Part shown: positions 12,102-27,118 of the stretch, piece after piece | Layout of the letters: each line of letters begins with the position of its first letter | Numbering within the stretch: position 1 is the first letter of the stretch | Assembly: GCF_036850765.1 (NCBI RefSeq) | Contig: NC_089491.1 | Span: 130,936,266 to 131,000,265 of the forward strand | DNA: 64,000 nt | DNA from: Saccopteryx bilineata | Taxonomy: Eukaryota > Chordata > Mammalia > Chiroptera > Emballonuridae | Direction: 5' to 3' | Notes under the pieces: generated by a model | Database searches by the model: none | Seen by the model: only the letters and a program-made list of their open reading frames with translations | What the model was told of the DNA's origin: nothing | Made by a program: the position numbers and the translations under genes

Positions 12102-12131
12102 CTGGCTCAGAGCTACAATGCATTTAGTATA
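12102..12131 (-). other. RAP1B: RAP1B 3' UTR portion of exon 7
   Basis: These 30 nt lie between the RAP1B stop codon and a splice donor (CAG followed by GTATGTTAATT on the minus strand, complement of 12091-12101). The exon junction complex would sit about 30 nt after the stop. This is inside the roughly 50-nt limit for nonsense-mediated decay, so the split 3' UTR should be tolerated. Confidence 0.85.
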
Positions 12132-12218
12132 TTAAAGCAGCTGACATGATGACTTTTTGCGGGCCTTCCCAGGGACTGGAGTTTTTCTGTTAATTTGCCG
12201 CACTAGGTCATAAAAAAT
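12132..12218 (-). CDS. RAP1B: RAP1B coding exon 7, residues 157-184 (C-terminal helix, lipidation tail)
   Basis: This exon encodes the last 28 residues and the stop TAA (complement of 12132-12134). The tail [13 protein letters not shown] is specific to RAP1B; RAP1A has a lysine-rich tail ending CLLL. C181 of the CQLL box is the geranylgeranylation site, and the basic stretch before it helps membrane binding. S179/S180 sit in the RKKSS context known as the PKA phosphorylation site. The acceptor is TTTACAG. The exon continues 30 nt past the stop to a donor GTATGT, so the 3' UTR is split by an intron. Confidence 0.98.
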   Translation of the reverse strand: MFYDLVRQINRKTPVPGKARKKSSCQLL

Positions 12219-13021
<803 letters not shown>

Positions 13022-13584
13022 CTAAAAATATATTTGGAAAGGTAAAACCAAATAAGTAAATAAATTTATAATATAAATTAAAACTGATATAAAATTGATA
13101 CAATGTAAAAATACCTTTTATATTATGCCATAATGTGTAATAAAATTTATAATTAAATATGAAAGCCTTAATGTTAATTTAGGAAACTTTCACACAAAAT
13201 TTTTAGAAAACAAGTTATGACCTGTTTATAAAAAAGGGGAAATAATCCTTAACATTATATCATAATGAATTTATAACTGATTATAGTAAGGAAAATACAA
13301 AACTTTTTCCAAAAGTACAAGAGGGTGTTGTTGTAAAAACCCAGTATCTAAAAATTTTAAAATGTTTCTCTTAGAGATGTGAATCAACTTCAAGTTTTCT
13401 GGTTTCCTGACATGCATTTATCAAATGCATGTATACTTGTTCTCAATTTCACAATTCAGAAAGAAATCTGGAAAGTCCCTAAAGTAGAATTTTTAGTCTT
13501 TTGTATAGTTTATCAAAAATCTAGACCACATTAATCATGTATTTGGATACACGTAATGTTTGTGATTTTAAAAGAACACTATAA

Positions 13585-13965
13585 AGCCCTGGCCGGTTGG
13601 CTCAGTGGTAGAGCGTCGGCCCAGCGTGTGTAAGTCCAGGGTTCGAGTCCCCACCATGACACACAGGAGAAGTGCCCATCTGCATCTCCACTCCTACCCC
13701 TTTCCTTTCTCTCTGTCTCTCTCTTCCCCTCCCGTAGCCATGGCTCCATTGGAGCAAAGTTGGCCCAGGTGCTGAGGATGGCTCCATGGCCTCCCCTCAA
13801 GTGCTAGAATGGCTCCAGTTGCAACTGAGCATCAGCCAAGATGGGCACAGAATCGCCTCCTGGTGGGCATGCTGGCTGGATCCCCTGGTGGGCGCATGCA
13901 GGAATCTGCCTACCTGCCTCGCTGCTTCTCACTTCAGGAAAAAAAAAAAGAAAAAGAAAAAAGAG
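13585..13965 (+). mobile_element. SINE-A
   Basis: Flanks share gaacactat on both sides. The body is diverged, with CCAAGATGGGCACAG in place of the usual unit. It lies in intron 5. Confidence 0.85.
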
Positions 13966-14181
13966 AGAACACTATGGAAAAATAGTACTTATTCTGCAAA
14001 ACTCACATTAATCATTTATAGATTGACTTTCTAAAGAATTTCTGAAAAAAATCCAAACTAGAAAATCAAGAATTTTGGCTTTTTTAGGAACAAATATTGA
14101 GTATTATATTAATAAATACTTGTTTAATGCAACTGATAGAAAGTATAAAACAGATTTACTAATTAAAAAGTGGTCACTGGG

Positions 14182-14336
14182 GGCCCTGGCTAGGTGGCTC
14201 AGTGTTGACCCAGCGCACAGAAGTTGCGAGTTCAATTCCTGCTTAGAGCACATACAAGAAGCAATCAACAAGTTGATACTTTTTTCTCTTTCTCAAATCA
14301 ACGGGGGAAAATGTACTAAAAAAAAAAAAAAAAAAA
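14182..14336 (+). mobile_element. SINE-C
   Basis: GGCCCTGGCTAGGTGGCTC, GAGTTCAATTCCTGC and ACATACAAGAAGC mark a short tRNA-derived SINE with a poly(A) end. Confidence 0.75.
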
Positions 14337-14376
14337 GATGTGCTCATCTGGGAGAATGGGGAGGGAGTGCTCACTG

Positions 14377-14540
14377 ACCCTGGCCAGGTCGCTCAGTTAG
14401 TTAGACTAGAGCACTGTCCCTTGTGTGTTTGATGCCCAGTTAGGCCACATACAAGAATTAACAAATGAATGCTTAAAAAATTGGAACTTATGTATTCTTT
14501 CTCTCTCCCTTATTTCTCTAAATTCAATTTTTTAAAGAAA
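14377..14540 (+). mobile_element. SINE-C, diverged
   Basis: CCTGGCCAGGTCGCTCAG and CACATACAAGAATTAAC identify the family. It directly follows another copy. Confidence 0.68.
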
Positions 14541-14660
14541 AAGTGCTACTGAGGTTGCTGTAAATATGTAGGGTGTCTCAAAGTTCTTGTTTCAAAAGTC
14601 CAAAATAAAAGCCTTCCCAGAAGTCTCACAATATTTGCTATAATAAAACTATAGATATTA

Positions 14661-14847
14661 CAGTGGTTCTTAAAAGTGTGAGGCCAGATCAACAGCATCA
14701 ATACCATCTGGAAACCTGTTAGAAATACAAATTCTTAAGCTCAATACCAGACCTACAGAATCAGAAACTCTGGGAGTGGGGCCTGGCAATCTGTTTCAAC
14801 TAGTTTTAAATAGTAATTCTGATGCAAGATCAATTTTGAGAACCATG
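14661..14847 (+). mobile_element. MER5A-like Charlie element
   Basis: It runs from CAGTGGTTCTTAAAAG through GAATCAGAAACTCTGGG to TTTGAGAACCATG, the order known for MER5A. It is about 187 bp, near full length for that family. It lies in RAP1B intron 5. Confidence 0.8.
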
Positions 14848-15039
14848 CTATATAAAGTATGATGAGGAATGAAATGAATCATTTTGAAGTTTCCTACAGG
14901 GATTAAACGCCATTATGATGCTCTCTGAAGGGGCATATAAATTAACATTAATCTAATGTTTCTTGATTTCCTTTAAAAATTATTTTTATATGCTCCTTTT
15001 CTGTCATAGCTGCTTCAGATGCATTCATATGTAATACTG

Positions 15040-15341
15040 ATTTTTTTTTTTTTGAGAGAGAGGAACAGAGAGAAAGAAAGGGAGAGAGATGAGAAGCATC
15101 AACTTGTAGTTGCATCACTTTAGTTGTTCATTGATTGCTTTCACATACATGCTTTGACCAGGAGGCTCCAGTTGACCCAGTGACTCCCTTGCTCAAGCCA
15201 GCAAGATCTGGGCTCAAGCCAGCGACCACGAGGTCATGTTGATGGTCCCATGCTCAAGTGGCAACCTCGGGGTTCCATACCTGGGAACTCAAGAGTCCCA
15301 GGCTGACGCTCTATCCATTGAGCCATCACCGATCAGGCAAT
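15040..15341 (-). mobile_element. SINE-B, diverged
   Basis: The poly(T) start, the complement of the AGAAAGCAATCAATGAAC motif and the end CATTGAGCCATCACCGATC fit a minus-strand copy in intron 5. Confidence 0.78.
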
Positions 15342-15527
15342 ACTGATTCTTGTTAAAAAGGCTCTTAAAATTTACCAGTAATGTGGTCAAAACATCATTT
15401 GTTTTACTAGCAACATTTGTCACCCACATCTCCCCTTCCTTCCCACCAAATGCGTGATTTAAAAATGGGAAGGGTATAAATTTTATTTTACATAGGTTAA
15501 GGGGAGAGAAGAGAGTTTCTTACTTTC

Positions 15528-15534
<7 letters not shown>

Positions 15535-15591
<57 letters not shown>
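15535..15591. repeat. (TA)n microsatellite
   Basis: About 28 TA units lie roughly 190 bp from the RAP1B exon 5 donor. Such repeats vary in length and can extrude cruciforms. Confidence 0.95.
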
Positions 15592-15595
<4 letters not shown>

Positions 15596-15776
15596 TTATT
15601 TATTTTTTAGTAAGTATGAGGGTCAAAGATATATTTTGGAATCACAAGAAAAAAGTTTTTGAAAAATAAACAACCCCCCAAGATAAATCAACTTTAAATT
15701 GCGTTTAAATTCTAACTTCTAAACTGGATATCACTACAAGAAGGGTTTAAAATAAAATACATTTATTAGGATGTCA

Positions 15777-15923
<147 letters not shown>

Positions 15924-16830
15924 CTACAATAGAAAGAATCATTAAAGAACAATAATATTGTGAGTTAATCTGACAATTTCCAAAGTCTGTAATTAGAACT
16001 CAAAGAATAATATTGTGATATTATGTAACATAGCTTAAAATTATAGTTTTTGGCAAGGAGTTATTTGAAAATTTAGTATTTAAAAAAAAGTTTTAATTTG
16101 AAAATGATACACCAAAACAGATTTATGTGCAATAAATATCCTCAAGTGGAACAGAAATACTCTGTCTCTAAAAGTGACTTAAAGGCAGCTTTTAAATATT
16201 TCATAATGTGTAGGGCACCTAATTTGAATACCCAAGTTATTCACAGCCAGCTCATAATGCTTTAGTTTTGTGGTGTCTACCAGCATGGTCTATATCTTGT
16301 CATTTTCCCATATTTTTTTTTATTCTTCATTAGGCTGTGAGCCTTTGAGGGTAAGAACACAGTCCATGGCACATATCCGGTACTCAAACATTACCCATAT
16401 ATCCAGTATAAAACTTCCTATCACATCAAATATCAACATATCCAGTAGATTCATTAAATGCTTTTAAGGAGGAAAGGTATTATTCAAAATACTTCACACA
16501 GCCACTGAGGAATAAATATGTATTTTGTAAATAAGTATACCCAAGTATTTTCCACATTATTTAAAATATGGTAATAAATTAACTTGTTTTAAAAGACTGG
16601 TGAGACTTGAAAATTTTCATCCAATTTTCTGCTTATTTTTAAATAACTGACACCTGTAATTACAAAGAACACACAAAAATGTAGAATTCAAGAATTTAAA
16701 AAAGCTTTAAGATTTAATGCAAGTAGTCCTTTTAAATAAGCTTTACCAATATTTATCTATTGAGCACTAGCATTTACAAGTTCAACATTGCACAAGTTGT
16801 ACATATACTTTAGTACTTTGTTTTACATAC
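15924..16830 (-). other. RAP1B intron 4
   Basis: The intron has GT-AG ends and AT-rich unique sequence without a recognised repeat. Confidence 0.8.
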
Positions 16831-16887
16831 CGTTCCTGCAGTATCCAAGATTTCAAGCATACACTGTTGTGCATCTACTTCAACTTG
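16831..16887 (-). CDS. RAP1B: RAP1B coding exon 4, residues 43-61 (G3, DTAG)
   Basis: This exon encodes 19 residues ending ILDTAGT, the G3 motif at residues 57-60 with T61. The threonine at 61, where Ras has the catalytic glutamine, is the Rap hallmark and explains why Rap GAPs supply their own catalytic residue. Residue 48 is alanine (VDAQQC), as in RAP1B; RAP1A has cysteine there. The acceptor is CCCCCAG and the donor is GTATGT. Confidence 0.98.
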
Positions 16888-19269
<2,382 letters not shown>

Positions 19270-19326
19270 CAGAGCAGATTTTCCAACGCCTCCTGAGCCA
19301 AGAACAACTAGCTTATACTCACGCAT
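19270..19326 (-). CDS. RAP1B: RAP1B coding exon 2, residues 1-19 (start codon, P-loop)
   Basis: The ATG is the complement of 19324-19326, in the context CACCATGC. The exon encodes the first 19 residues, including the G1 P-loop GSGGVGKS at residues 10-17, which binds the GTP phosphates and Mg2+. G12 is present, as in wild-type Ras-like proteins. The exon ends CTG and is followed by the donor GTAAGT. Upstream on the minus strand the exon continues 26 nt into 5' UTR up to an acceptor ending TTTAATAG. No in-frame earlier ATG is present in this exon, so the start is well supported. Confidence 0.98.
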
Positions 19327-19352
19327 GGTGCAAGCTTGTCAAAAGCTAGTAC
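19327..19352 (-). other. RAP1B: RAP1B 5' UTR portion of exon 2
   Basis: These 26 nt lie between the splice acceptor (TTTCTTTAATAG on the minus strand, complement of 19353-19364) and the RAP1B start codon. The acceptor AG and the pyrimidine stretch are visible. If exon 1 ends at 62280, an upstream ATG in exon 1 reads through this segment in another frame and overlaps the main start. Confidence 0.85.
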
Positions 19353-19830
19353 CTATTAAAGAAAAAGAAATTCTTAAGTAATATCTTTGTATTCACGTGT
19401 TTCTTATAGAAATAAAATAATCAAGCAAGTAGATTTATTTAAAAATGAGTATTATAGCATATTAATATAGAACATTCCATAAATAGAACTTATAAAGAAT
19501 GTTACTGGTAGGATTCTTTATAACACATCACATGGGAACAAAAAAACTGCAGAATTACAGACATGACTTTCAGTGCTATCCTAAATTCAATTAGAATAAA
19601 ATATTTACTCTATTAAAGAAAAAAAAGGGAGGGGGAAGCTAAGGTAAAGCATGAAGGGGTATTTTAATAATTACAAGATAGCAGCAACATATATGCTCAG
19701 TACCCTTACTGAACGTATCTTGAACGTACCCTTACCCATCCGTAATACTGAGTCACAAGTAGTTGAATCCCCACTAAATACAGGAATATACCCAATGCAG
19801 AAAAAAGAATCCTGCCTCCATCTAGTAGAT

Positions 19831-19931
19831 CAGCAGTTCTCAACCTGTGGGTCGCGACCCTGGTGGGGGTCGAATGACCAAAACACAGGGGTCGCCTAAA
19901 GCCATCAGAAAATACATATTTATTATTTCTG
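19831..19931 (+). mobile_element. SPIN-like hAT fragment
   Basis: The 5' end reads CAGCAGTTCTCAACC, then TGTGGGTCGCGACCC and later GGGGTCGCCTAA, close to what I remember of the SPIN hAT family. Only about 100 bp remain and the 3' inverted repeat is missing, yet tagtagat flanks both sides (19823-19830, 19932-19939). An internal deletion before or after insertion would explain this. Confidence 0.65.
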
Positions 19932-19939
19932 TAGTAGAT

Positions 19940-20105
19940 AAACAGGATAGGGCAGGAGTCTGTAAACAAATCCAGCCATGCCCATGCATTTCTGCATTGT
20001 CTATCGTTGCTTTCTTGCTATGATGGCAGAGTTAAGAAGTATAGCAGAGACAATCGAATCTGCAAAGCTTAGAACATTTACTATGGCATTTATAGAGAAA
20101 AAAAA
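19940..20105 (-). mobile_element. Old Charlie-type hAT remnant
   Basis: On the plus strand the text CATTGTCTATCGTTGC, then ATGGCAGAGTTAAG and AAAGCTTAGAACATTTACT, follows the pattern of an old eutherian non-autonomous hAT repeat. It is strongly diverged. The SPIN-like fragment sits immediately at its edge. Confidence 0.55.
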
Positions 20106-20573
20106 GCTGATTCCTAAGAGAGATGAATGGTAAATGAGTTAGCTGAGAAAGCAGACCAAATAAATACTCATTACTGAGAGGTACAAAGAGTCTGAAAATG
20201 GTCAGGGATCAGTGGCAGAACTGAAGAATATGAACGCCCAGACTCAAAAAGTCTGAGCGCTCAATATTAAATACTGGAGTTCAGTAACAGTAAAATAAAA
20301 AAAGAAGCAAACCATATCAATCAAGGATTATCATTCTAAGATTTCACTATACTAAGGATAAAGAAAGAAGATCCTAAAAATTTTCAGAATGGGGGACAAG
20401 AGAATACAAAGCCCCCACATTCCTAGAAAAAAATAATTGGTCAGTGGCCATGGTACTAAATCTTCTTAATCAAGAAATGGCAGTTCTTTAGTCACAGTAA
20501 CAAGTAACTACCAGAACTGGTTTAAACACATGTAATCGACTAATAAGCATTTGCTTCAATGAGCATGCTTCTG

Positions 20574-20890
20574 CAGCCTGACCAGGCAGTGGCGCAGTGG
20601 ATAGAGGAGTGTCAGACTGTGATGCAGAGGACCCAGGTTCGAAACCCTGAGGTTGCCGGCCTGAGCGTGGGATCATAGACTGGCTTGAACCCAAAGTCAC
20701 TGACTTGAGCAGGGGGTCACTCGTTTTGCTGTATCCCCCGCCCCCCCCCCCCCCCGCAAGGCACATATGAGAAAGCAATCAATGAACAACTAAGGAGCTG
20801 CATCAAAGAACTGAAGCTTTTCATCTATCTCCCTTCCTCTCTGTCTGTCCCTATCTGTCCCTCTCTCCATCTCAAAAAAAAAAAAAAAAA
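20574..20890 (+). mobile_element. SINE-B
   Basis: It is flanked by atgcttctg (20565-20573 and 20891-20899). A run of cytosines near 20739-20755 interrupts the body. Confidence 0.85.
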
Positions 20891-20899
20891 ATGCTTCTG

Positions 20900-22750
20900 T
20901 AAACTAAACTAGTAAATTATCAACAGCCCTTTACTTCCAAGTCAATCACAAATGGAATCACTTTGGTATATTTGTGTTAAATCTCTTTAAATATTGTATG
21001 TTCTTTCCTTCCAGCCCATACTCTTAGAAAAAAGATATCCTATCTCTCTCTATAACATTCCTTTATTTCTCTTTAGGATGCTAGGTCTATTGCTATGTGC
21101 TTCCTTCCCAAACTTTCTCTTTCACTTCTGCCTTTAATTACATGGACTATCTACTATAATCAAAATATATATTTCTGTTTCTGAATAGGAACTCCCCCCC
21201 CAAAAAACCCATAGCTACTAACTCTCCACTTACTAGTTCCTCTATTTTATTTCTAAACTTGAACCTATCATTCCTATACACTTTTTTTTCCTAGTTCTTG
21301 AACACAGCTTCCTTTATTTTGTGAGCTGCAATGGTTCCTACCAGATCATAATTTTAGGAAAGAGGAACCTAAATGCAATAAAAGTTGAACCAAATTTCAG
21401 CTTTAAGAATATTCCACACTATAGCATGCATATCATTTTGGGACAAATAAATTACTCTGTAAAAACTTAAAACCACAGTCAGGTTTATTTCTTTTAATTT
21501 AAAACATCATTTAAAAATAGATTTTTTTAGGTAAAATTTCTATTATCAGTGCCATGCAGACATTATCCAACCACACAGCTCTACAATGATCCAGCTGAGA
21601 AATATTTTTGAAAAAACTTAGGGTTCTAATGAAAGATACCTCCAAGTTTGTGTTTCTGAACCCAACCAGAGGGAATGTGGTAACTTTAGGAACAAGAATT
21701 TCCTAAACATTCCAAAGAGCAAACCAACCACTTTAATACAAATAGACTCATCTCTAGCGTTCTTTTATCCATTATGTAGCTGGGATGTCACTTTTTAATG
21801 ACTTCTTTGCCATTTTCACCTACAACTTAAAAAACAACAACACTCCAATGAACACACATCACAATGCCATCGAATCAAGAAATGTCTCACTTGAATGAAG
21901 AAGTGCCTCTAGAGTTGATACTAATTTGCTTCTGCCTTTGAAAGTCTGTCGATCTTTGAACTCTAATTCCCTAAAACCATGTAAGACCAGCAGTCTGCTC
22001 TGCTCAGGAGAGGCAGTGTCTGACTAGGATAACTGTTCCTTAAGTAATCAATAACTTCAGCTTTGTTTTTTGTTTCAGATATGAATGGTCTTATTCTTTG
22101 ACAGCTGACCTAAGTCCTAATTTGGCATCATTCCACATGACAAGTATACTGAATGGGCTGCTTATGACCTACTTCTGTTTGTTCTTTGAACTTGCTATCA
22201 GATGAGTCAGTATCAACAATGATCAGGGAGCTCCAATTGGTTCCTTGAGCTTACACTGCAAATTTTTTTGTTATCCTAGGCCTTGTACCAAATAGATCTT
22301 TGTATAGGCAATTAGGCCTTTTGGTTTTGGCCTGGAGGGGCATTGTTCGGTAAATATATTTGCCATTAGTTATTCTTCAGATATTTGTTTTGCTTTGGTT
22401 CATCTATTTGTGAGAAGTTTTGTCTTATTCTTTTTTTTTTTTTGTCTGAGACTGCCAAGTTTCATTCATTGAACAGAATGCTCTATTTGGAATGGATGGA
22501 GGCATAGGCCCCATAAACCTCCAATCCAATTCAAACTAGCCCCAAGTACTAAAAGGTTGAAAATGAGTAAAACCAGTGACCAAAGGTGAATGCCTGGTCA
22601 AACTTCACCTTGGGTCACTTAGAAAACCTTCATGAAGGCATATTGTAAGGTCCATAACTGGGATTAATAGGTAGCTACTTCCTAACCTCTAGTTGGTTAG
22701 GGAACCTGAAAATCTGCTTGTAAGAACACATTTATTTAAAAAATGTTTGC
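20900..22750. other. Intron 1 stretch without recognised element
   Basis: About 1.85 kb of AT-rich sequence. The part 21930-22400 is less AT-rich and may be an old LTR or conserved element, but I could not name it. No ORF of note. Confidence 0.5.
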
Positions 22751-22751
22751 T

Positions 22752-22915
22752 TTGGCCGAACAGCTCAGGTGGTTAGAGTGTTGTCCCAACAAGACAAGGT
22801 CAAGGGTTTGATTCCTGATCAGGACACATACAAGAGTCAACCAATGAATGCATAAACAAGTGAAACAACAAATCAATGTTTCTCTCTCTCAAATCAATAA
22901 ACAAATTAAAAACAT
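22752..22915 (+). mobile_element. SINE-C
   Basis: GTTTGATTCCTGATCAGG, ACATACAAGAGTC and CAATGTTTCTCTCTCTC are typical of the family. Confidence 0.78.
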
Positions 22916-23290
22916 TTAAAAATGTTTAAAGCATTCTTAAATCATTTTTATTAAGGAATAATTTATATCCAGTAAAACAAGCAGATCTTGGGCATTACAG
23001 TTAGTTTTGACATATCCTAGTAACTTTGGCAACCACAAACATAGCCCTCATTAGATTTAAAATACATCTATTATCCAGAAAGTTCCCAATGTGCCTCTTC
23101 CTAGGTAATTACCACAACACCATTTTTCTTGACTCAAGTGATCTCTTTCTTACTGTCAAAGCCAAAGTCTTCGCTAGGAAGAATGTGTCTTTTACAAGCT
23201 TCCAATATAATATTGTCTCTTACACTTAAATTGATAAATTATAAAAATTGTGACTGACAATTGAGACTTAACAACTGGATTTAATGTCAA

Positions 23291-23656
23291 CTTTTTTTTG
23301 TATTTTTCTGAAGTGAGAAGCGGGAGGCAGCGAGACAGACTCCTGCATGCGCCCAACCGGGATCCACCTGGCCAACCCCACTAGGAGGCAATGCTCTGCC
23401 CATCTGGGGCATTGCTCCATTGCAACCAGAGCCATTCTAGCACCTGAGAGGAGACCATGGAGCCATCCTCAGTGCCCGGGCCAATTTTGCTCCAATGGAG
23501 CCTTGGCTGCAGGAGGAAATGAGACAAGAGAGAAAGAAAAGGGGTAGGAGTGGAGATGCAGATGGGTGCTTCTCCAGTGTGCCTTGGCAGGGAATTGAAC
23601 CCAGGACTTCCACATGCTAGACTGACACTCTACCACTGAACCAACTGGCCAGGGCC
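23291..23656 (-). mobile_element. SINE-A
   Basis: The complement of the head is at the right (CTACCACTGAACC, then GGCCAGGGCC), the tail at the left. Moderately diverged. Confidence 0.83.
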
Positions 23657-24205
23657 ATGGTTACCTTTTAAAATATCAAAATTAATACCCTACGAGGAAC
23701 TATAATTATAGAAGAATTATGAAACAAAATAACATTCAATAATTGACTTCTTTAATTGGTACTATGGGGCTTCAAAATAATGACTAAAATAGCCTCTCTT
23801 CTTCTTCCCTGCTCAAACCTTTGGAAACTTACCCTCCTTGAATCATTCTATCTATTTATACTACCCACAAACCCTTCTATTTCTTCTGCTCCTTTCCCTT
23901 AACCTGTGAAATGAACTAACTTTCTGGAGGATTTCTCAGCAAAGGAACAATTATACAAAACAATATATGGCCCCTTTAATTGCTAAATTAAGAAGGCAAA
24001 GCTATAAAAATTGTATTTAAACACTGGCCTAGAATTTAGTTGAAGTTATGTTTTAAGGATTTTCCTAAACCTCAAAAGGACTGACGAATTTGTCGCAGAA
24101 TTCTAATTGAATTACCAATTACTTAATTTCTCCACAAAGAAAAAAGGTTAAAAACAGCAAGATAAGAAACAACAGACTCAAATAGCTTTAAAAAGTTAAC
24201 CTTTG

Positions 24206-24541
24206 GCCTGCCAGTTGGCTCAGTGGCAGAGCCTTGGCCTGGTGTGTGGATTTCCTAAATTTGATCCCTGTTCTGGGCACACAGGAGAAGCAACCATCTG
24301 CTTTTCTAACCCACCCTCTCTTCTCCGCCGGCAGCCATGGTTCTATTAGTTCAAGTGCATCGGCCCCAGGAACTGAGGATGGCTCCATGGAGCCTCCGCC
24401 TCAAGCGCTAAAAATAGCTTGGTTTCAAGCATGCCCCACATGGGCAGAGCATCAGCCCCAGACAGGGACAGAGGGGAGTCCCTGCTAGTGGTGCATGTGG
24501 GAGTCTACCTCCTCATCTCACTTGGAAAAGAAAAAAAAAAT
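24206..24541 (+). mobile_element. SINE-A-like, old and diverged
   Basis: The head TTGGCTCAGTGGCAGAGC and the body GGATGGCTCCATGG are kept, while the tandem units are eroded. It belongs to an older subfamily. Confidence 0.75.
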
Positions 24542-24857
24542 TAACCTTTAGAGAAAAGGAAACCATTTAGATTCTATTTTAGAAGTCTTTTTTAGGGGTG
24601 AGTTGATCAAGACTTAAAAGTTGTAAACAAAAATGACTTGATAGGGAAAAAAATAAAGATGAATTCAGGAAACAATATAGCTGAGGTAAAGGGAACATAT
24701 CTTTTCTTTATGACTAGATTAGAAAACTTAAAATGGAAAATTGGTAATTTAGAAAATATACAATGGCTGAGCATTTTCAGAGACCCTCACAAAGTAAACA
24801 AGCTGGAAAGGAAAACTGAATCAAAAGGTGTTCGTTCTAAGAAATGGGAGCCTTTCA

Positions 24858-25380
24858 CCTGACCTGTGGTGGCGCAGTGGATAGAGTCAACCTGGAGCCT
24901 GATCAGGCAGTGGCATAGCGGACAGAGCAACGAACTGGGACACGTAGGACCTAGGTTCGAAGCCCCAAGGTTGCCAGCTTGAACACGAAATCGGTGGCTT
25001 GAGCATGGGATCATAGATATGACCCCATGGCTGCTGGCTTGAGCAAGGGGTCACTCGCTCTGCTGTAGACCCTTACCCCCAAGTCAAAGCACTTATGAGA
25101 AAGCAATCAATGAACAACTAAGGAGCTGCAATAAAGAACTGATGCTTCTCATCTCTCTCTTCCTGTCTATCTGACCCTCTCTCTGTCATAAAATAAAATA
25201 AAATAAAATAAAGACATTAATCTGGAATGCTGAGGTCACAAGTTCAAAACTCCAGGCTTGCCCGGTCAAGGACCAGATGAGAAGCAACTATGAGTTGATG
25301 CCTCCCACTCTTTTTATCCCCCTCTCCACTTTCTTTCTCTCTCCTCTATTGAAAATCAATAAATATAATCTTAAAAAAAA
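24858..25380 (+). mobile_element. SINE-D split by a SINE-B
   Basis: The head CCTGACCTGTGGTGGCGC (24858 on) runs to CCTGGA at 24896 and resumes at 25227 with ATGCTGAGGTCAC. The interruption is a SINE-B. Confidence 0.75.
24897..25218 (+). mobile_element. SINE-B nested in SINE-D
   Basis: Flanks aacctgga (24889-24896) and aatctgga (25219-25226) support insertion into an existing SINE-D. It ends in an (AAAAT)n tail. Confidence 0.78.
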
Positions 25381-25742
25381 AGGAAAGAAAGAAAAGAAAT
25401 GGGAGTCTATGGAGTAGAATACCTGTATATAGTACAAGTAGAGCCATAGGAAGAATCCATGTTCTATGCTCACTAAGAAAAGGAGGTAGAAAAAGGTCCA
25501 TTATGCTACTCCAAGGGACATATGAACACACAATAATTTCTTGACCTTTCTTCATTGGGGGAGTATACTGACTACATAGTCACAAGGAAATATTCTGGGG
25601 TGATGGAAGTGTTCTAAAACTGGTTGTAGTGATGATAGCACTAAAAAACCCTCAAAACTAAAAACTAAAACCCAAAAACAAAAACACTGATACAACTGAC
25701 TAAATCAACATAAAAATAACCATTTAAAAATATTGACTGTAG

Positions 25743-25915
25743 CCTTGGCCAGGTAGCTCAGTTGGTTAGAGTATTGTTCCAATGCAACAGGGTTGTGGGT
25801 TCAATCTCTGGTCAGGGCACATACAGGAGTAAACTAATAAATGCATGAGTAAGTGGAACAATAAATCAAGGTTTCTCTCTCCCCAAAGTCAATAAATAAA
25901 ATTTTATAAAATATT
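25743..25915 (+). mobile_element. SINE-C
   Basis: CTTGGCCAGGTAGCTCAG, GGGTTCAATCTCTGG and ACATACAGGAG mark the family. Confidence 0.75.
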
Positions 25916-25933
25916 GACTATAAGAATCAAACA

Positions 25934-26275
25934 GCCCTGGTCGGTTGGCTCAGTGGTAGAGCGTTGGCCCGGCATGTGGATGTCCTGAGTTCAATTCCTA
26001 GTCAGGACACATGGGAGAAGTGCTCATCTTCTTTACCACCCCCCATTCTTTCTCTTTTCCCCTCCCATAGCCGTGGCTTGATTGGTTGGAGCACATTGCC
26101 TGGGTGCTGAGGATGGCTCCTTGGAGCCTCCATCTCAGGTGCTAAATTATAGCTTGATTGAGAGCATGGCCCCGATGGGCAGAGCATTGGCCCCAGACTG
26201 GGGTTGCTGGGAGGATCCTGGTTGGAGGTGCATGCAGGAATCTATCTCCCCTCCTCTCACTTGGGGGGGGGGGAA
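25934..26275 (+). mobile_element. SINE-A-like, old and diverged
   Basis: The head GGTTGGCTCAGTGGTAGAGC is well kept, the body is decayed, and the end is a G run. It resembles the copy at 24206-24541. Confidence 0.78.
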
Positions 26276-26892
26276 TTAAATATTTATGAGATTCTTCTTC
26301 CACCCATAAATATTACATATGGACCCAGCAACCACAATATTTTAAGCCCTGATAAATATCAACACTATAAGTATTTTTTTCCTTAAAAAAATCTAATAGG
26401 ACAGCCCAATATAAACTAATATTTATTTTTCAAATTTGTGCTTTTACTACCCCATATTTGAAAAATTGTTTACATATTCTAAAATTGGGATAACAAATCG
26501 ATTTCACTGTGAATACCAACTCTAGCAATGACCATTAGTTGTTTTTAGGAGGACTATGTGGTTGCATCTAGTTTTAGCAGAAAAGATGACATAAATCAGT
26601 AAGTATGTAATGTCCATCATTGGTTTGCTGGGGAAAGTGGTGGCATCTGTGTATTTGCGAGCCATGGGCAGGCCCTTACTATACAAGTGTCCTTAACTTT
26701 AAGGCCACGAATGAGCTCTTGGCAATCTGTGAACTCCTAAAATTCCATGTACAACTTCAAGATGGGAACAGTTTTATCAGAATTTCAAGATCTGTGATAA
26801 CTACTGTTTGAAACACAGATTTATTGTTCTCTTTCACAGATCTCCAAGGAGTGACAATTCAGACAATTCATAGTAGTTCACAATACTGAAGT

Positions 26893-27118
26893 TTCAAATC
26901 TTGGTTTTGTATAACCTCTGGCAAGTCATGAAAACTCTCAGAGCTTCACTTTCATTATAGGGAAAATGGAGACAGTAATACCTACATATGTGATAAGGTT
27001 GTAAGGCAAATATGGAACAATGTAAATGTCACAAAAACCGGGATTTTGTCTGTTTACTCATTGCCATATAGTCAAAATTTGAAACAGTGCCTAGTATTTA
27101 GAATGTGGTCAATAAATT
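26893..27118 (+). mobile_element. MIR SINE
   Basis: ACCTCTGGCAAGTCATG, GGGAAAATGGAGACAGTAAT and CAGTGCCTAGTATTTAG mark a diverged MIR. Confidence 0.7.
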
